64,000 nt of DNA from Streptomyces sp. NBC_00353. GTDB lineage: Bacteria > Actinomycetota > Actinomycetes > Streptomycetales > Streptomycetaceae. The translations under genes were made by a program, and so were the position numbers. Within the stretch, counting starts at the first letter, position 1, and each line of letters opens with the position of its first letter. This document shows positions 33,396 through 42,513 of this stretch, one piece after another. Location of the stretch: assembly GCF_036108815.1 (NCBI RefSeq), contig NZ_CP107985.1, positions 2,232,001 to 2,296,000 of the forward strand. The letters run 5' to 3'. Under the pieces are notes generated by a model. The model ran no database searches, was not told the DNA's origin, and worked only from the letters and a program-made list of their open reading frames with translations.

Positions 33396-33989
33396 CTACG
33401 GCTTGTCCGGCAGCTCCTCGGTCACCGTCCGATCCGAGGCCAACGAGACGATGCGGCGGCCGCCCACCCCGATCGCGATCAGGCCGAGACCGTCGAAGAG
33501 CAGCGCGAGCGAGAAGAACAGGCCGAGCACATAGAGGCTGCTGTGCGGCCAGTCGAAGAGCACGAGCAGCCCGAGCAGCAGGCCGAAGGCGCCCTGCAGC
33601 AGCGTCCAGCCGAACTGCGGTCCGCGCACCACGACACTCCCCACCAACCGGAACACCCCACCGGTCAGGAAGAGCAGCGCGGCGAACATGGTGAGCGCCT
33701 CGGCCGTGCCGTGCGGATGACGGATCACGACGACTCCGGCAGCGATGTTCAGCGCGGCGACCACGACACCCAGCCAGAAGTAGTTGGTGCCGCGCGACTG
33801 GATCGCGTGGAGCAGACCGACCAGGCCGCCGATCAGCAGCAGCCAGCCGAAGAGGATCATCGAAGTGAGGGTCGCGACTCCGGTGTAGACGAGGCCGACC
33901 AGGCCCGCCACGACGAGAAGGGCACCGAGCAGGGCGAGCAGGCCGAAACTGCGGCTCAGCTTCCTGCTCCGGACTGCGGGATCGGCCAT
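33396..33989 (-). CDS. HdeD-like (DUF308) multi-pass membrane protein
   Basis: 197 residues from ATG 33989 with aggag 7 nt upstream. About six hydrophobic helices arranged as repeated pairs (LLALLGALLVVAGLVGLVY, MILFGWLLLIGGLVGLLHA, ...), matching the DUF308/HdeD pattern of acid-resistance-associated membrane proteins. Function in actinomycetes unknown. It diverges from the enoyl-CoA hydratase gene; the longer upstream frame overlaps that gene and is not used. Confidence 0.85.
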   Translation of the reverse strand: MADPAVRSRKLSRSFGLLALLGALLVVAGLVGLVYTGVATLTSMILFGWLLLIGGLVGLLHAIQSRGTNYFWLGVVVAALNIAAGVVVIRHPHGTAEALTMFAALLFLTGGVFRLVGSVVVRGPQFGWTLLQGAFGLLLGLLVLFDWPHSSLYVLGLFFSLALLFDGLGLIAIGVGGRRIVSLASDRTVTEELPDKP

Positions 33990-34070
33990 CCGACAGCTCC
34001 TCACGGTGCGTGCCTGCTTCGCGACCCCTTCTTGATCATAGGTTCGAACAGTACGGATAGCATCCGGCGC

Positions 34071-34835
34071 ATGGACCGTGAGGAACCGCAGCTGAAGCAC
34101 ACCGTCGCGGACGGCGTCGCCACCGTCGTGATCAGCAACCCGGCCAAGCGCAACGCGATGACGGCCGCGATGTGGCAGGCGCTGCCCGCACTGCTGGAGC
34201 GGCTGGCCGCCGACCCCGCCGTGCGCGCCCTGGTCCTGACCGGCGCCGGGGACACCTTCTGTGCGGGTGCGGACATCTCCTCGCTCCGGAACCGGGCGGG
34301 CGATCCTGACTACGATCCGCAGGCGCTCGCCGTGGCGGCCGAGGGGGCTCTGGCGGCCTTTCCCCGGCCGACGCTCGCCGCCGTGCGCGGCTTCTGCGTG
34401 GGCGGCGGCAGCCAGCTGGCGGCCGCCTGCGATCTGCGGTTCGCCGAGGAGGGCGCGTCCTTCGGCGTCACCCCGGCCAAGCTGGGGATCGTCTATGCCG
34501 CGTCGTCCACCCGGCGGCTGGTCGCGCTGATCGGCCCCGCCGCGGCAAAGCATCTGCTGTTCTCCGGCGAGCTGATCGGGACGGAGCGCGCGCTGCGGAC
34601 CGGTCTGGTGGACGAGGTGCTGCCGGCCGGTGAGCTGGACAAGCGGGTGGAGTCGTACGTACGGATCCTGGCCTCGCGCTCGCAGCTGACGCAGGCGGCG
34701 GCGAAGGAGTTCGCCGCGGGACGTGAGGACCGGGACGCGTACTGGGCGGAGCAGGCGCGCCGCAGCGGCGACACCGCGGAGGGTGTCGCCGCCTTTCTGG
34801 AGCGGCGGGCACCGCGCTTCACCTGGACGACCTGA
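34071..34835 (+). CDS. Enoyl-CoA hydratase/isomerase family protein
   Basis: 254 residues of the crotonase fold: DGVATVVISNPAKRNAM at the start, oxyanion-hole segments AGADISSL and RGFCVGGGSQLAAACDLR, then SFGVTPAKLGIVYA. At the second catalytic-Glu position the sequence reads AKLGIVYAAS, so classical hydratase activity is uncertain. It probably starts at ATG 34071, with a tagcat -10-like box at 34058-34063 ending 7 nt upstream, suggesting a leaderless message. It converges with the DJ-1 gene. Confidence 0.88.
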   Translation: MDREEPQLKHTVADGVATVVISNPAKRNAMTAAMWQALPALLERLAADPAVRALVLTGAGDTFCAGADISSLRNRAGDPDYDPQALAVAAEGALAAFPRPTLAAVRGFCVGGGSQLAAACDLRFAEEGASFGVTPAKLGIVYAASSTRRLVALIGPAAAKHLLFSGELIGTERALRTGLVDEVLPAGELDKRVESYVRILASRSQLTQAAAKEFAAGREDRDAYWAEQARRSGDTAEGVAAFLERRAPRFTWTT

Positions 34836-34855
34836 GCGTCGGACCGGGACAGCCC

Positions 34856-35491
34856 TCAGCGGAGGATGAAGCGGCTCTTGGCGCGGAATTCCTCGACGAG
34901 CGCGGCCGGCGCCTTCTCCGGTGACCCCGCGTCGTACGGCGGCTGGGGGTCGTACTCCGTCAGCAGCTGTACGGCCTGGGCGTGCTCGTCGCCTGCGATC
35001 CGGCCGAGCAGGGTGAGCCCCATGTCGATGCCGGACGATACGCCGGCGGCCGTGACGTACTTGCCGTCGATGACGACGCGCTCGCCGGTCGGCTCGGCGC
35101 CGAACGTCTTCAGGACATCCAGGGCGAGCCAGTGCGAGGTGGCCCGCCGCCCCTCCAGCAGACCGGCCGCGGCGAGCAGCAGCGAGCCGGTGCAGACGGA
35201 GGTCGTCCAGGTGCTGCCGGCATCGGCGGCGCGCAGCCAGCCGAGCAGCGTCTCGTTCTCCATCTGGGCGCTCTGGCCGGGGCCGCCGGGGACGATCACC
35301 AGATCCGGGGCGGGTACGTCGGCGAGGGTCCGCTCGGCGACGAGCGCGAGGCTGCCGCTGTCGTTGCGCACGGGGCCGGTCCGCTCGGCGACGAAGACGG
35401 TCTCGGCGCCGGGGGTGCGGGAGAGGATTTCGTAGGGGCCGACGGCGTCGAGTGCCGTGAAGCGGTCGAAGAGGACGATGGCGATCTGCAT
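34856..35491 (-). CDS. DJ-1/PfpI family protein
   Basis: 211 residues. The nucleophile elbow SVCTGSLLLAAAGLL with its Cys, and LVIVPGGPG, identify the DJ-1/PfpI fold, close to the isonitrile hydratase (InhA) subgroup. RBS gaaagg 7 nt upstream of the ATG. It starts 10 bp after the GlxA-type regulator gene, so the two form one transcript. Substrate unknown. Confidence 0.88.
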   Translation of the reverse strand: MQIAIVLFDRFTALDAVGPYEILSRTPGAETVFVAERTGPVRNDSGSLALVAERTLADVPAPDLVIVPGGPGQSAQMENETLLGWLRAADAGSTWTTSVCTGSLLLAAAGLLEGRRATSHWLALDVLKTFGAEPTGERVVIDGKYVTAAGVSSGIDMGLTLLGRIAGDEHAQAVQLLTEYDPQPPYDAGSPEKAPAALVEEFRAKSRFILR

Positions 35492-35501
35492 GGCAAGCCT
35501 T

Positions 35502-36470
35502 TCAGCTGGTGCTGGTCACGGGCTGGGGACGGAACCGCCGCCGGTACTCGGCGGGCGCGGTGCCGAGGGTCTTGATGAAGGCGCGGCGCATCCCCTCCGG
35601 GGTGCCGTACCCGCAGGCGTGAGCGATCTGGGCGACCCCGTCGGTGGTGTCCTCCAGGAGCCGCCGGGCGTGTTCGAGCCGGACACGGTCGACATACCGG
35701 CCCGGTGTCTGCCCCGTCTCGGCCTGGAAGGCGCGGGCGAAGTGGCGGGGCGAGAGGCGGGCGCGGGCGGCGAGCGCCTCGACGGAGAGGTCGTCACCGG
35801 GGTGCCCGGTGATCCAGTGCTGGACCTCGCGCAGTGGTTCGCGGCAGGCGATCTGCGAGGTGAGCTGCGCACTGAACTGGGCCTGGTTGCCCGGCCGCCG
35901 CAGAAAGACGACGAGGTGCCGGGCGACGGTGAGCGCGATCTGCCTGCCGAAGTCCTCCTCGACGAGAGCGAGGGAGAGATCGATGCCCGCGGTGACACCG
36001 GCGGACGTGGCCAGCTTCCCGTCGCGTACGAAGATCGGGTCCGGATCGACCTCGACGGCCGGATAGCTGCGGGCGAGGTGCTCGGCGACCACCCAGTGCG
36101 TGGTCACCCGGTGCCCGTCCAGCAGTCCGGCCTCCGCGAGCAGCAGGGCTCCGGTGCAGACCGAGACGAGCCGCTCGGCGTGCGGGGCGTGCACCCGCAG
36201 CCAGTCGACGAGTGCCGGGGCGGGAGTACGGGTGCCCTGGCCGCCGGGGACGAGGAGGGTGTGGGGCGGTTCCGCGTCGGCGAGGCTGCCGTCCGGTACG
36301 AGAGTCAGTCCGACGCTCGTGCGGACCGGTGCGCCGTCCAGTGAGGCGGTACGCAGGTCGTACGTGACGTCCGGGAAGCGGGCAGCCCCCGCGAAGACCT
36401 CCATGGGCCCGGTCACATCGAGGCTCTGGACGCCGTCGAAGAGGACGACGAGTACGGATCGCTGCGTCAT
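35502..36470 (-). CDS. GlxA-type transcriptional regulator (DJ-1 domain plus AraC HTH)
   Basis: 322 residues from ATG 36470, for which aagg lies 7-10 nt upstream; an in-frame ATG at 36479 overlaps that RBS. The N-terminal DJ-1/PfpI-like domain (VLFDGVQSLDVTGPMEVF, SVCTGALLLAEAGLL) is followed from about residue 215 by an AraC-type double helix-turn-helix (LARRARLSPRHFARAF-like and VAQIAHACGYGTPEGMRRAF). Such regulators typically activate genes for small-molecule metabolism. It probably controls itself and the downstream DJ-1 enzyme. Confidence 0.9.
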   Translation of the reverse strand: MTQRSVLVVLFDGVQSLDVTGPMEVFAGAARFPDVTYDLRTASLDGAPVRTSVGLTLVPDGSLADAEPPHTLLVPGGQGTRTPAPALVDWLRVHAPHAERLVSVCTGALLLAEAGLLDGHRVTTHWVVAEHLARSYPAVEVDPDPIFVRDGKLATSAGVTAGIDLSLALVEEDFGRQIALTVARHLVVFLRRPGNQAQFSAQLTSQIACREPLREVQHWITGHPGDDLSVEALAARARLSPRHFARAFQAETGQTPGRYVDRVRLEHARRLLEDTTDGVAQIAHACGYGTPEGMRRAFIKTLGTAPAEYRRRFRPQPVTSTS

Positions 36471-36593
36471 GTCGTCCATCCTTGTAGGGCGCGAAGATGG
36501 CCGCAATGACGAATAACCCACCTTTCCTGCCATCCGGGATCCGTGCGGACCGGACCTCGCCCCCCGGGGTTCCGTCACGTACCGACCAGTCGG

Positions 36594-36599
36594 TAACGT
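36594..36599 (+). promoter_or_regulatory. -10 box of a probable leaderless promoter
   Basis: TAACGT ends 6 nt before ATG 36606, and no RBS is present. The -35 region is weak. Confidence 0.45.
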
Positions 36600-36605
36600 G
36601 CGGGC

Positions 36606-37469
36606 ATGAGTACTCTGCCGCCGCTCGCCGGACGCCGCTGCCACAACGCCGTCAACCCGCTGCACTCGACGGTCTACTTCTCCCCCGACCTCGGCAAGGA
36701 GCTCGGAGAGCTCGGCATCGACGACTCGAATGCCGCCTACTTCGCCGCACGCGGGGCGGCGCTGGGAGCTGTCGGACCGGGCACCGTCACCGCGACCTTC
36801 TACAACTTCAACCACGAGCTCGTCGCCCGGCACCTGCCCGCGGTGTGGTCCGTCGCCTCACCGGAGGCGGTCCTGGACGCCCGGCTGCGCGCCGTCGACA
36901 CGACGCTGCGCCGGCTGCTCGGCCCGGAGATCATCGACTCCCCCGAACTGGCGGAGGCGGCGGAGCTGGCGCTGCGCGCCGCCGAGGCGTGCACCCGACA
37001 CGCCCGGCCGTTGTACGCCGCCCACGCCGATCTGCCCGTGCCCGAGCAGCCGCACCTGGCGTACTGGCATGCCGCGACACTGCTGCGCGAACACCGCGGC
37101 GACGGCCATCTCGCCGCGCTCCTCGCCGCCGGTCTCGACCCGGTCGAGGCCCTGGCCAGCCACACCGCGACCGGCAAGGGCATGTCGCCTCGCTGGGTTC
37201 TCGCCACCCGCGGCTGGCGCCGCACCGACTGGGAGGACGCGACCGAGCGGCTGCGCGGCCGTGGACTGCTCGACAGCGAGGGCGAGTTGACCCAGGCCGG
37301 CGTGGCGCTGCGCGCGGAGCTGGAGGACGTCACCGACCGGATGGACGCGGCACCGTACGAGCATCTCGGCGCGGAGGGCGTGGCGCGGCTGACCGAGCTG
37401 GCGCGCGGGTTCCTGTTCACGGCGGCTTCGGAGGGTGCGTTCCCGGCCGATCTGATCGGCAAGGGCTGA
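36606..37469 (+). CDS. SCO6745-family protein
   Basis: 287 residues, all-helical in appearance, no membrane segments or catalytic motif I recognise. It begins LPPLAGRRCHNAVNPLHSTVYF and has a conserved-looking central ATLLREHRGDGHLAALLAAG. The C-terminal third (RGWRRTDWEDATERLRGRG, GLLDSEGELTQAG) resembles a winged-helix DNA-binding segment. It matches, from memory, the SCO6745 family of actinobacterial HTH-containing proteins. A regulator role is inferred only. Bounded by the GlxA gene upstream (divergent) and a terminator downstream. Confidence 0.8.
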   Translation: MSTLPPLAGRRCHNAVNPLHSTVYFSPDLGKELGELGIDDSNAAYFAARGAALGAVGPGTVTATFYNFNHELVARHLPAVWSVASPEAVLDARLRAVDTTLRRLLGPEIIDSPELAEAAELALRAAEACTRHARPLYAAHADLPVPEQPHLAYWHAATLLREHRGDGHLAALLAAGLDPVEALASHTATGKGMSPRWVLATRGWRRTDWEDATERLRGRGLLDSEGELTQAGVALRAELEDVTDRMDAAPYEHLGAEGVARLTELARGFLFTAASEGAFPADLIGKG

Positions 37470-37493
37470 GCCGCCGACCGGTCGACAAACGGG

Positions 37494-37521
37494 GTGGTCG
37501 GGCGACACGGCGCCCGACCAC
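37494..37521 (+). terminator. Terminator after the SCO6745-family gene
   Basis: Perfect 11-bp inverted repeat (gtggtcgggcg and complement) with a 6-nt loop, 25 nt after the stop and before the tex start. Confidence 0.75.
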
Positions 37522-37606
37522 GCGGCACAATGCTGGCGAAGGAGCCACGGCGTGCCCTGGCCCCCGGTAAGCACAGCCAGTACGAGAAGGCGAGTCGGTA
37601 GAAACC

Positions 37607-40015
37607 GTGACGACGTCCATCGAAGGCAGGATCGCCGAGGAGCTCGGCGTACGCGAGCGGCAGGTGAAGGCGGCCGTCGAGCTGCTCGACGGCGGGTCGA
37701 CCGTGCCGTTCATCGCGCGCTACCGCAAGGAAGCGACCGAGATGCTCGACGACGCGCAGCTGCGCACGCTCGAGGAGCGGTTGCGGTATCTGCGGGAGCT
37801 GGAGGACCGGCGTACCGCGATCCTCGACTCCGTTCGCGAGCAGGGCAAGCTGGACGAGGCCCTGGAGGCGCAGATCCGGGCGGCCGACACCAAGGCCCGT
37901 CTTGAGGACATTTATCTGCCGTTCAAGCCGAAGCGGCGGACGAAGGCGCAGATCGCCCGGGAGGCTGGGCTCGAGCCGCTCGCCGACGGGCTGCTGGCCG
38001 ACCCGTCGGTCGAGCCGCTCGCCGCGGCGGCTGCCTTCGTGGACGCCGACAAGGGCGTCGCGGACGGGGCGGCGGCGCTGGAGGGCGCCCGCGCGATCCT
38101 GGCCGAGCGCTTCTCGGAGGACGCGGATCTGATCGGCGAGCTGCGCGAGCGCATGTGGTCCCGCGGGCGGCTGGCGGCGAAGGTGCGGGACGGCAAGGAG
38201 GAGGCCGGCGCGAAGTTCGCCGACTACTTCGACTTCGCCGAGCCGTTCACCGCGCTGCCCTCGCACCGGGTGCTCGCGATGCTGCGGGGCGAGAAGGAGG
38301 ACGTTCTCGACCTGGTCCTGGAGCCGGAGGAGCCGTCGGCCGAGCCGGGCCCGTCGACGTACGAGAACATGGTCGCCCGCCGCTTCGGCGTGGCCGACCG
38401 CGGCCGCCCCGGCGACAAATGGCTGGGCGACACCGTGCGCTGGGCGTGGCGGACCCGGATCCTCGTCCATCTCGGGATCGATCTGCGGCTGCGGCTGCGT
38501 ACGGCGGCGGAGGACGAGGCGGTACGGGTCTTCGCGTCGAACCTGCGCGATCTGCTGCTCGCCGCGCCGGCCGGGACGCGGGCCACGCTGGGGCTCGACC
38601 CCGGCTTCCGTACCGGGGTGAAGGTCGCGGTCGTCGATGCGACGGGCAAGGTCGTGGCGACGGACGTGATCTACCCGCACGTCCCGGCGAACAAGTGGGA
38701 CGAGTCGCTGGCCAAGCTGGAGCGGCTGGCGAGGGAGCACTCCGTCGACCTGATCGCGATCGGCAACGGCACCGCGTCCCGCGAGACGGACAAGCTCGCC
38801 GGTGAGCTGTGCGACAAACACCCGGAGCTGAAGCTCACCAAGGTGATGGTGTCCGAGGCGGGCGCCTCGGTCTACTCGGCCTCGGCCTTCGCCTCGCAGG
38901 AACTCCCCGACATGGACGTGTCGTTGCGCGGCGCGGTGTCCATCGCTCGGCGCCTGCAGGATCCGCTGGCCGAACTGGTGAAGATCGACCCGAAGTCGAT
39001 CGGTGTCGGCCAGTACCAGCACGATCTGTCCGAGGTGAAGCTGTCGCGTTCGCTGGACGCGGTTGTCGAGGACTGTGTGAACGGCGTCGGTGTCGACGTC
39101 AACACCGCGTCGGCGCCGCTGCTCTCACGGGTCTCGGGCATCGGCTCCGGCCTCGCGGAGAACATCGTCGCGCACCGGGACGCGAACGGCCCCTTCCGGT
39201 CCCGGAGGGCGCTGAAGGATGTGGCGCGGCTCGGTCCGAAGGCGTACGAGCAGTGCGCGGGCTTCCTCCGGATCCGGGGCGACGACCCGCTGGACGCGTC
39301 GAGCGTGCACCCTGAGGCGTACCCGGTGGTGCGGGCGATGGTGAAGAGGACGGGCAGTGACGTCGCTTCGCTGATCGGCAACACGGGAGTGTTGCGGTCG
39401 CTGCGGGCCGACGACTTCGTGGACGAGAAATTCGGTCTGCCGACGGTCACGGACATCCTGAAGGAGCTGGAGAAGCCGGGGCGCGACCCGCGGCCGGCGT
39501 TCAAGACCGCGACCTTCAAGGAGGGCGTCGAGAAGATCGGCGATCTGGTGTCCGGGATGGTGCTGGAAGGGGTTGTCACGAACGTTGCCGCGTTCGGGGC
39601 GTTCGTGGACATCGGCGTCCACCAGGACGGTCTGGTGCACGTATCGGCGATGTCGAAGACCTTTGTGAAGGACCCTCGGGATGTGGTGAAGCCGGGCGAC
39701 ATCGTGAAGGTCAAGGTGATGGACGTCGACATCCCGCGGAAGCGGATCTCGCTGACGCTGCGGTTGGACGACGAGGCGTCGGCGGGGGCGGCGCCTCAGG
39801 GCGGCGGCGCGAAGCGGGAGCGGGCCGAGCGGGGCGGTCAGGGTGGCCGGCCGCCGCGGCAGCGGCAGGGCCAGAGCCAGGGCGGTCAGGACCGCGAGCG
39901 GCGTGGTGGCGGTGCCTCTGCCCGTCCGGCGCCGGCGCCGGTGAACAGTGCGATGGCGGATGCGCTGCGGCGGGCGGGACTGGCGGATCCGAAGCAGGGC
40001 GGGAAGAAGCGCTGA
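37607..40015 (+). CDS. tex: Tex-family transcription accessory protein (S1 RNA-binding)
   Basis: 802 residues from GTG. N-terminal helical region (VPFIARYRKEATEMLDD), YqgF/RNase-H-like domain around 330-450 (LGLDPGFRTGVKVAVVD), two helix-hairpin-helix segments around 490-590 (SGIGSGLAENIVAHRDANG, RLGPKAYEQCAGFLR), and an S1 domain around 645-720 (GMVLEGVVTNVAAFGAFVDI). The last ~80 residues are an Arg/Gly/Gln-rich disordered tail, as often seen in actinobacterial Tex. It binds nucleic acid and affects transcription and stress tolerance in other bacteria. Confidence 0.94.
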   Translation: MTTSIEGRIAEELGVRERQVKAAVELLDGGSTVPFIARYRKEATEMLDDAQLRTLEERLRYLRELEDRRTAILDSVREQGKLDEALEAQIRAADTKARLEDIYLPFKPKRRTKAQIAREAGLEPLADGLLADPSVEPLAAAAAFVDADKGVADGAAALEGARAILAERFSEDADLIGELRERMWSRGRLAAKVRDGKEEAGAKFADYFDFAEPFTALPSHRVLAMLRGEKEDVLDLVLEPEEPSAEPGPSTYENMVARRFGVADRGRPGDKWLGDTVRWAWRTRILVHLGIDLRLRLRTAAEDEAVRVFASNLRDLLLAAPAGTRATLGLDPGFRTGVKVAVVDATGKVVATDVIYPHVPANKWDESLAKLERLAREHSVDLIAIGNGTASRETDKLAGELCDKHPELKLTKVMVSEAGASVYSASAFASQELPDMDVSLRGAVSIARRLQDPLAELVKIDPKSIGVGQYQHDLSEVKLSRSLDAVVEDCVNGVGVDVNTASAPLLSRVSGIGSGLAENIVAHRDANGPFRSRRALKDVARLGPKAYEQCAGFLRIRGDDPLDASSVHPEAYPVVRAMVKRTGSDVASLIGNTGVLRSLRADDFVDEKFGLPTVTDILKELEKPGRDPRPAFKTATFKEGVEKIGDLVSGMVLEGVVTNVAAFGAFVDIGVHQDGLVHVSAMSKTFVKDPRDVVKPGDIVKVKVMDVDIPRKRISLTLRLDDEASAGAAPQGGGAKRERAERGGQGGRPPRQRQGQSQGGQDRERRGGGASARPAPAPVNSAMADALRRAGLADPKQGGKKR

Positions 40016-40201
40016 CGACGGCGCGGGTGGGGGCGCTCCGCCGAGCGGGGCTGCCCCCACCCCGCCCCTTCCCGAAACCGGGTCTCTGACGCCGGACGGG
40101 CTGAAGGTGTCCGTCCGGGGAAAGCCCAGCCCGTCCGGCGACATCATCCGGGCGTCGCCGGCGATTGAGACCCGGAGCCGGGGCGGAGCCCCGGAAGGCC
40201 G
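40016..40201. repeat. Convergent intergenic region with hairpins of a dispersed repeat
   Basis: Between tex and the ABC-F gene. It holds a short gtgggggc/gcccccac dyad just after tex, and a perfect 14-bp stem (cgccggacgggctg, 40090-40103, with 40127-40140). The core shared with 1364-1395, together with the ggcgattgaga and gccggggcggagccccgg segments behind it, matches a short repeat I remember as widespread between Streptomyces genes. It likely works as a bidirectional terminator. Confidence 0.55.
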
Positions 40202-41839
40202 TCAGGCCTCGGTCACCCTGCCCGCCGCCACCTCGACGCGCCTCGTCGTCCGCACCGCCTCCAGCATCCGCCGGTCATGCGTGACCAGCAGCAACGTCCC
40301 GGTGTACGAGTCGAGCGCCGATTCCAGCTGCTCGATCGCGGGCAGGTCGAGGTGGTTCGTGGGCTCGTCCAGGACCAGGAGGTTCACGCCCCGACCCTGG
40401 AGGAGGGCCAGTGCCGCGCGGGTGCGTTCGCCCGGGGAGAGCGTCGTCGCGGGGCGCATCACATGGTCCGCGCGCAGCCCGAACTTGGCGAGCAGCGTGC
40501 GGACTTCGGCGGGTTCGGTGTCCGGGACGGCCGCGCAGAACGCCTCCAGCAGCGACTCCGAGCCGTGGAACAGCTTCCGGGCCTGGTCCACCTCGCCGAC
40601 CACCACGCCCGAGCCGAGCGTCGCATGGCCCGAGTCCAGCGGGAGGCGGCCGAGCAGCGCCGCGAGGAGGGTGGACTTACCGGCTCCGTTGGCGCCGGTG
40701 ATCGCCACCCGGTCCGCCCAGTCGATCTGCAGCGACGCCGGACCGAACGCGAAATCGCCGCGTACGACCTGTGCGTCACGCAGTGTCGCGACGACCGAAC
40801 CGGAACGCGGGGCCGTCGCGATCTCCATCCGCAGTTCCCATTCCTTGCGCGGTTCGTCGACGACATCGAGCCGTTCGATCATGCGCTGGGTCTGCCGGGC
40901 CTTCGCGGCCTGCTTCTCGCTCGCCTCGCTGCGGAACTTGCGGCCGATCTTGTCGGAGTCGGTGGCCTTGCGGCGGGCGTTCTTGACGCCCTTGTCCATC
41001 CAGCCGCGCTGCATCTGCGCCCGCCCCTCGAGGGCGGAGCGCTTGTCGGCGTACTCCTCGAACTCCTCGCGGGCGTGCCGGCGGGCGCGGTCGCGCTCCT
41101 CCAGGTACGCCGCGTAACCGCCGCCGTACAGGTTGATCTGCTGCTGGGCGAGGTCGAGTTCGAGGACCTTGGTGACCGTGCGCATCAGGAACTCGCGGTC
41201 GTGGCTGATCACAACCGTGCCTGCGCGCAGCCCGGAGACGTAGCGCTCCAGGCGCTCCAGGCCGTCCAGGTCGAGGTCGTTGGTGGGCTCGTCGAGCAGG
41301 AAGATGTCGTACCGCGACAGGAGCAGCGAGGCGAGTCCGGCGCGGGCGGCCTGGCCGCCGGAGAGTGCGGTCATCGGCAGGTCGAGGCCGACGGTCAGAC
41401 CGAGGTCGGCGGCGATCTCCTCGGCACGCTCGTCCAGGTCGGCGCCGCCGAGGGACAGCCAGCGTTCGAGGGTGTCGGAGTACGCGTCGTCGGCGCCCGG
41501 CGCCTCGTCGACCAGGGCCTGCGTCGCGGCGTCCATCGCCGCCTGGGCGTCGGCGACACCGGTCCGGCGGGCGAGGAACTCCCGCACGGTCTCGTCCGGG
41601 CGCCGCTCCGGCTCCTGCGGGAGGTGGCCGACGGTGGCGGTGGGCGGGGAGAGCCGCAGCTCGCCCTCCTCCGGCCGGTCGAGTCCGGCGAGCAGCCGGA
41701 GCAGCGACGATTTTCCGGCTCCGTTGACTCCGACGAGACCGATCACGTCGCCGGGCGCGACGACGAGGTCGAGCCCGGCGAAGAGTGTGCGGTCGCCGTG
41801 TCCGGCGGCGAGGTCCTTGGCGACGAGAGTGGCAGTCAT
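40202..41839 (-). CDS. ABC-F family ATPase (ribosome-associated)
   Basis: 545 residues from ATG 41839; the frame beyond it lacks coding character. Two ABC domains: Walker A GLVGVNGAGKSSLLRL with signature LSGGQAARAGL and Walker B DIFLLDEPTNDLD, then GANGAGKSTLLAAL with LSPGERTRAAL and LLVLDEPTNHLD. The charged linker between them (about 245-330) and the absence of membrane helices mark an ABC-F factor, which acts on stalled ribosomes and may confer antibiotic protection. It follows the SpoU methyltransferase gene by 46 bp. Confidence 0.92.
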   Translation of the reverse strand: MTATLVAKDLAAGHGDRTLFAGLDLVVAPGDVIGLVGVNGAGKSSLLRLLAGLDRPEEGELRLSPPTATVGHLPQEPERRPDETVREFLARRTGVADAQAAMDAATQALVDEAPGADDAYSDTLERWLSLGGADLDERAEEIAADLGLTVGLDLPMTALSGGQAARAGLASLLLSRYDIFLLDEPTNDLDLDGLERLERYVSGLRAGTVVISHDREFLMRTVTKVLELDLAQQQINLYGGGYAAYLEERDRARRHAREEFEEYADKRSALEGRAQMQRGWMDKGVKNARRKATDSDKIGRKFRSEASEKQAAKARQTQRMIERLDVVDEPRKEWELRMEIATAPRSGSVVATLRDAQVVRGDFAFGPASLQIDWADRVAITGANGAGKSTLLAALLGRLPLDSGHATLGSGVVVGEVDQARKLFHGSESLLEAFCAAVPDTEPAEVRTLLAKFGLRADHVMRPATTLSPGERTRAALALLQGRGVNLLVLDEPTNHLDLPAIEQLESALDSYTGTLLLVTHDRRMLEAVRTTRRVEVAAGRVTEA

Positions 41840-41885
41840 CAGGGTCCCGATCCTAATCGGCGCCCGGCCTCGCCCTCGACGGGTG

Positions 41886-42419
41886 TCAGAGCAGGCCGGC
41901 CAGTCGGTAGAGGGCGAGAGATCCTGCCACGGCAACGTTCAGGCTGGCGCCGGTGCCGATCATCGGGATCTCGACGCAGGTGTCGAGGAGATCCAGGGCC
42001 TCGGGAGGGATGCCCTGCTGTTCGTGGCCGAGGACCATCACGGTCGGTTCGCGGGCCGCGGGAAGGTCGGCGAGGCGGATCGCCTCGTCAGCCAGTTCGA
42101 CACCGACGATCCGCAGACCGCGCTCGCGCTGTTTCTGCAGCCAGCCGAGGGGATCGCCGGTCCAGTGGGTGCAGAGAGGTTTGCGGAGGGTGTTGCCGCG
42201 GGCCAGGGCCTCGGGCACCCACGGGTGGCGGGGCACGGTGAGGCAGGCGCCGACGGCGTCACAGGTGCGGGCCAGGGTGCCGAGATTCGCGCCGTGCAGC
42301 GGCCAGAGCGGAGCGGCGTAGAGGTGGTCCCAGCAGGAATGTGCGCGCGGGCGCCGGGTGCGGCGGAGTTCCGTGCGGGTACGGGTACGGATCGCGGGCC
42401 CGCTCCGGTCGCCGCTCAT
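41886..42419 (-). CDS. TrmH/SpoU-family RNA 2'-O-methyltransferase
   Basis: 177 residues. SPOUT motifs: N-terminal GANLGTLARTCDAVG (motif 1), VMVLGHEQQGIPPEAL (motif 2) and VEIPMIGTGASLNVAVAGSLALY (motif 3) forming the trefoil knot SAM site. It methylates a ribose 2'-OH in tRNA or rRNA; the exact nucleotide is unknown. The Arg-rich N-terminus may bind RNA. Pairing with an ABC-F gene downstream suggests a shared link to ribosome function. Confidence 0.88.
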   Translation of the reverse strand: MSGDRSGPAIRTRTRTELRRTRRPRAHSCWDHLYAAPLWPLHGANLGTLARTCDAVGACLTVPRHPWVPEALARGNTLRKPLCTHWTGDPLGWLQKQRERGLRIVGVELADEAIRLADLPAAREPTVMVLGHEQQGIPPEALDLLDTCVEIPMIGTGASLNVAVAGSLALYRLAGLL

Positions 42420-42513
42420 CGCGGCTCGGAGGCGGACCTCCCGGACGAGTGGTGGTGCGTACGAGGCATCGTGTGCGGCGATTGGCGGCTCGCCGGGGCC
42501 ATCGACTTCCAGC

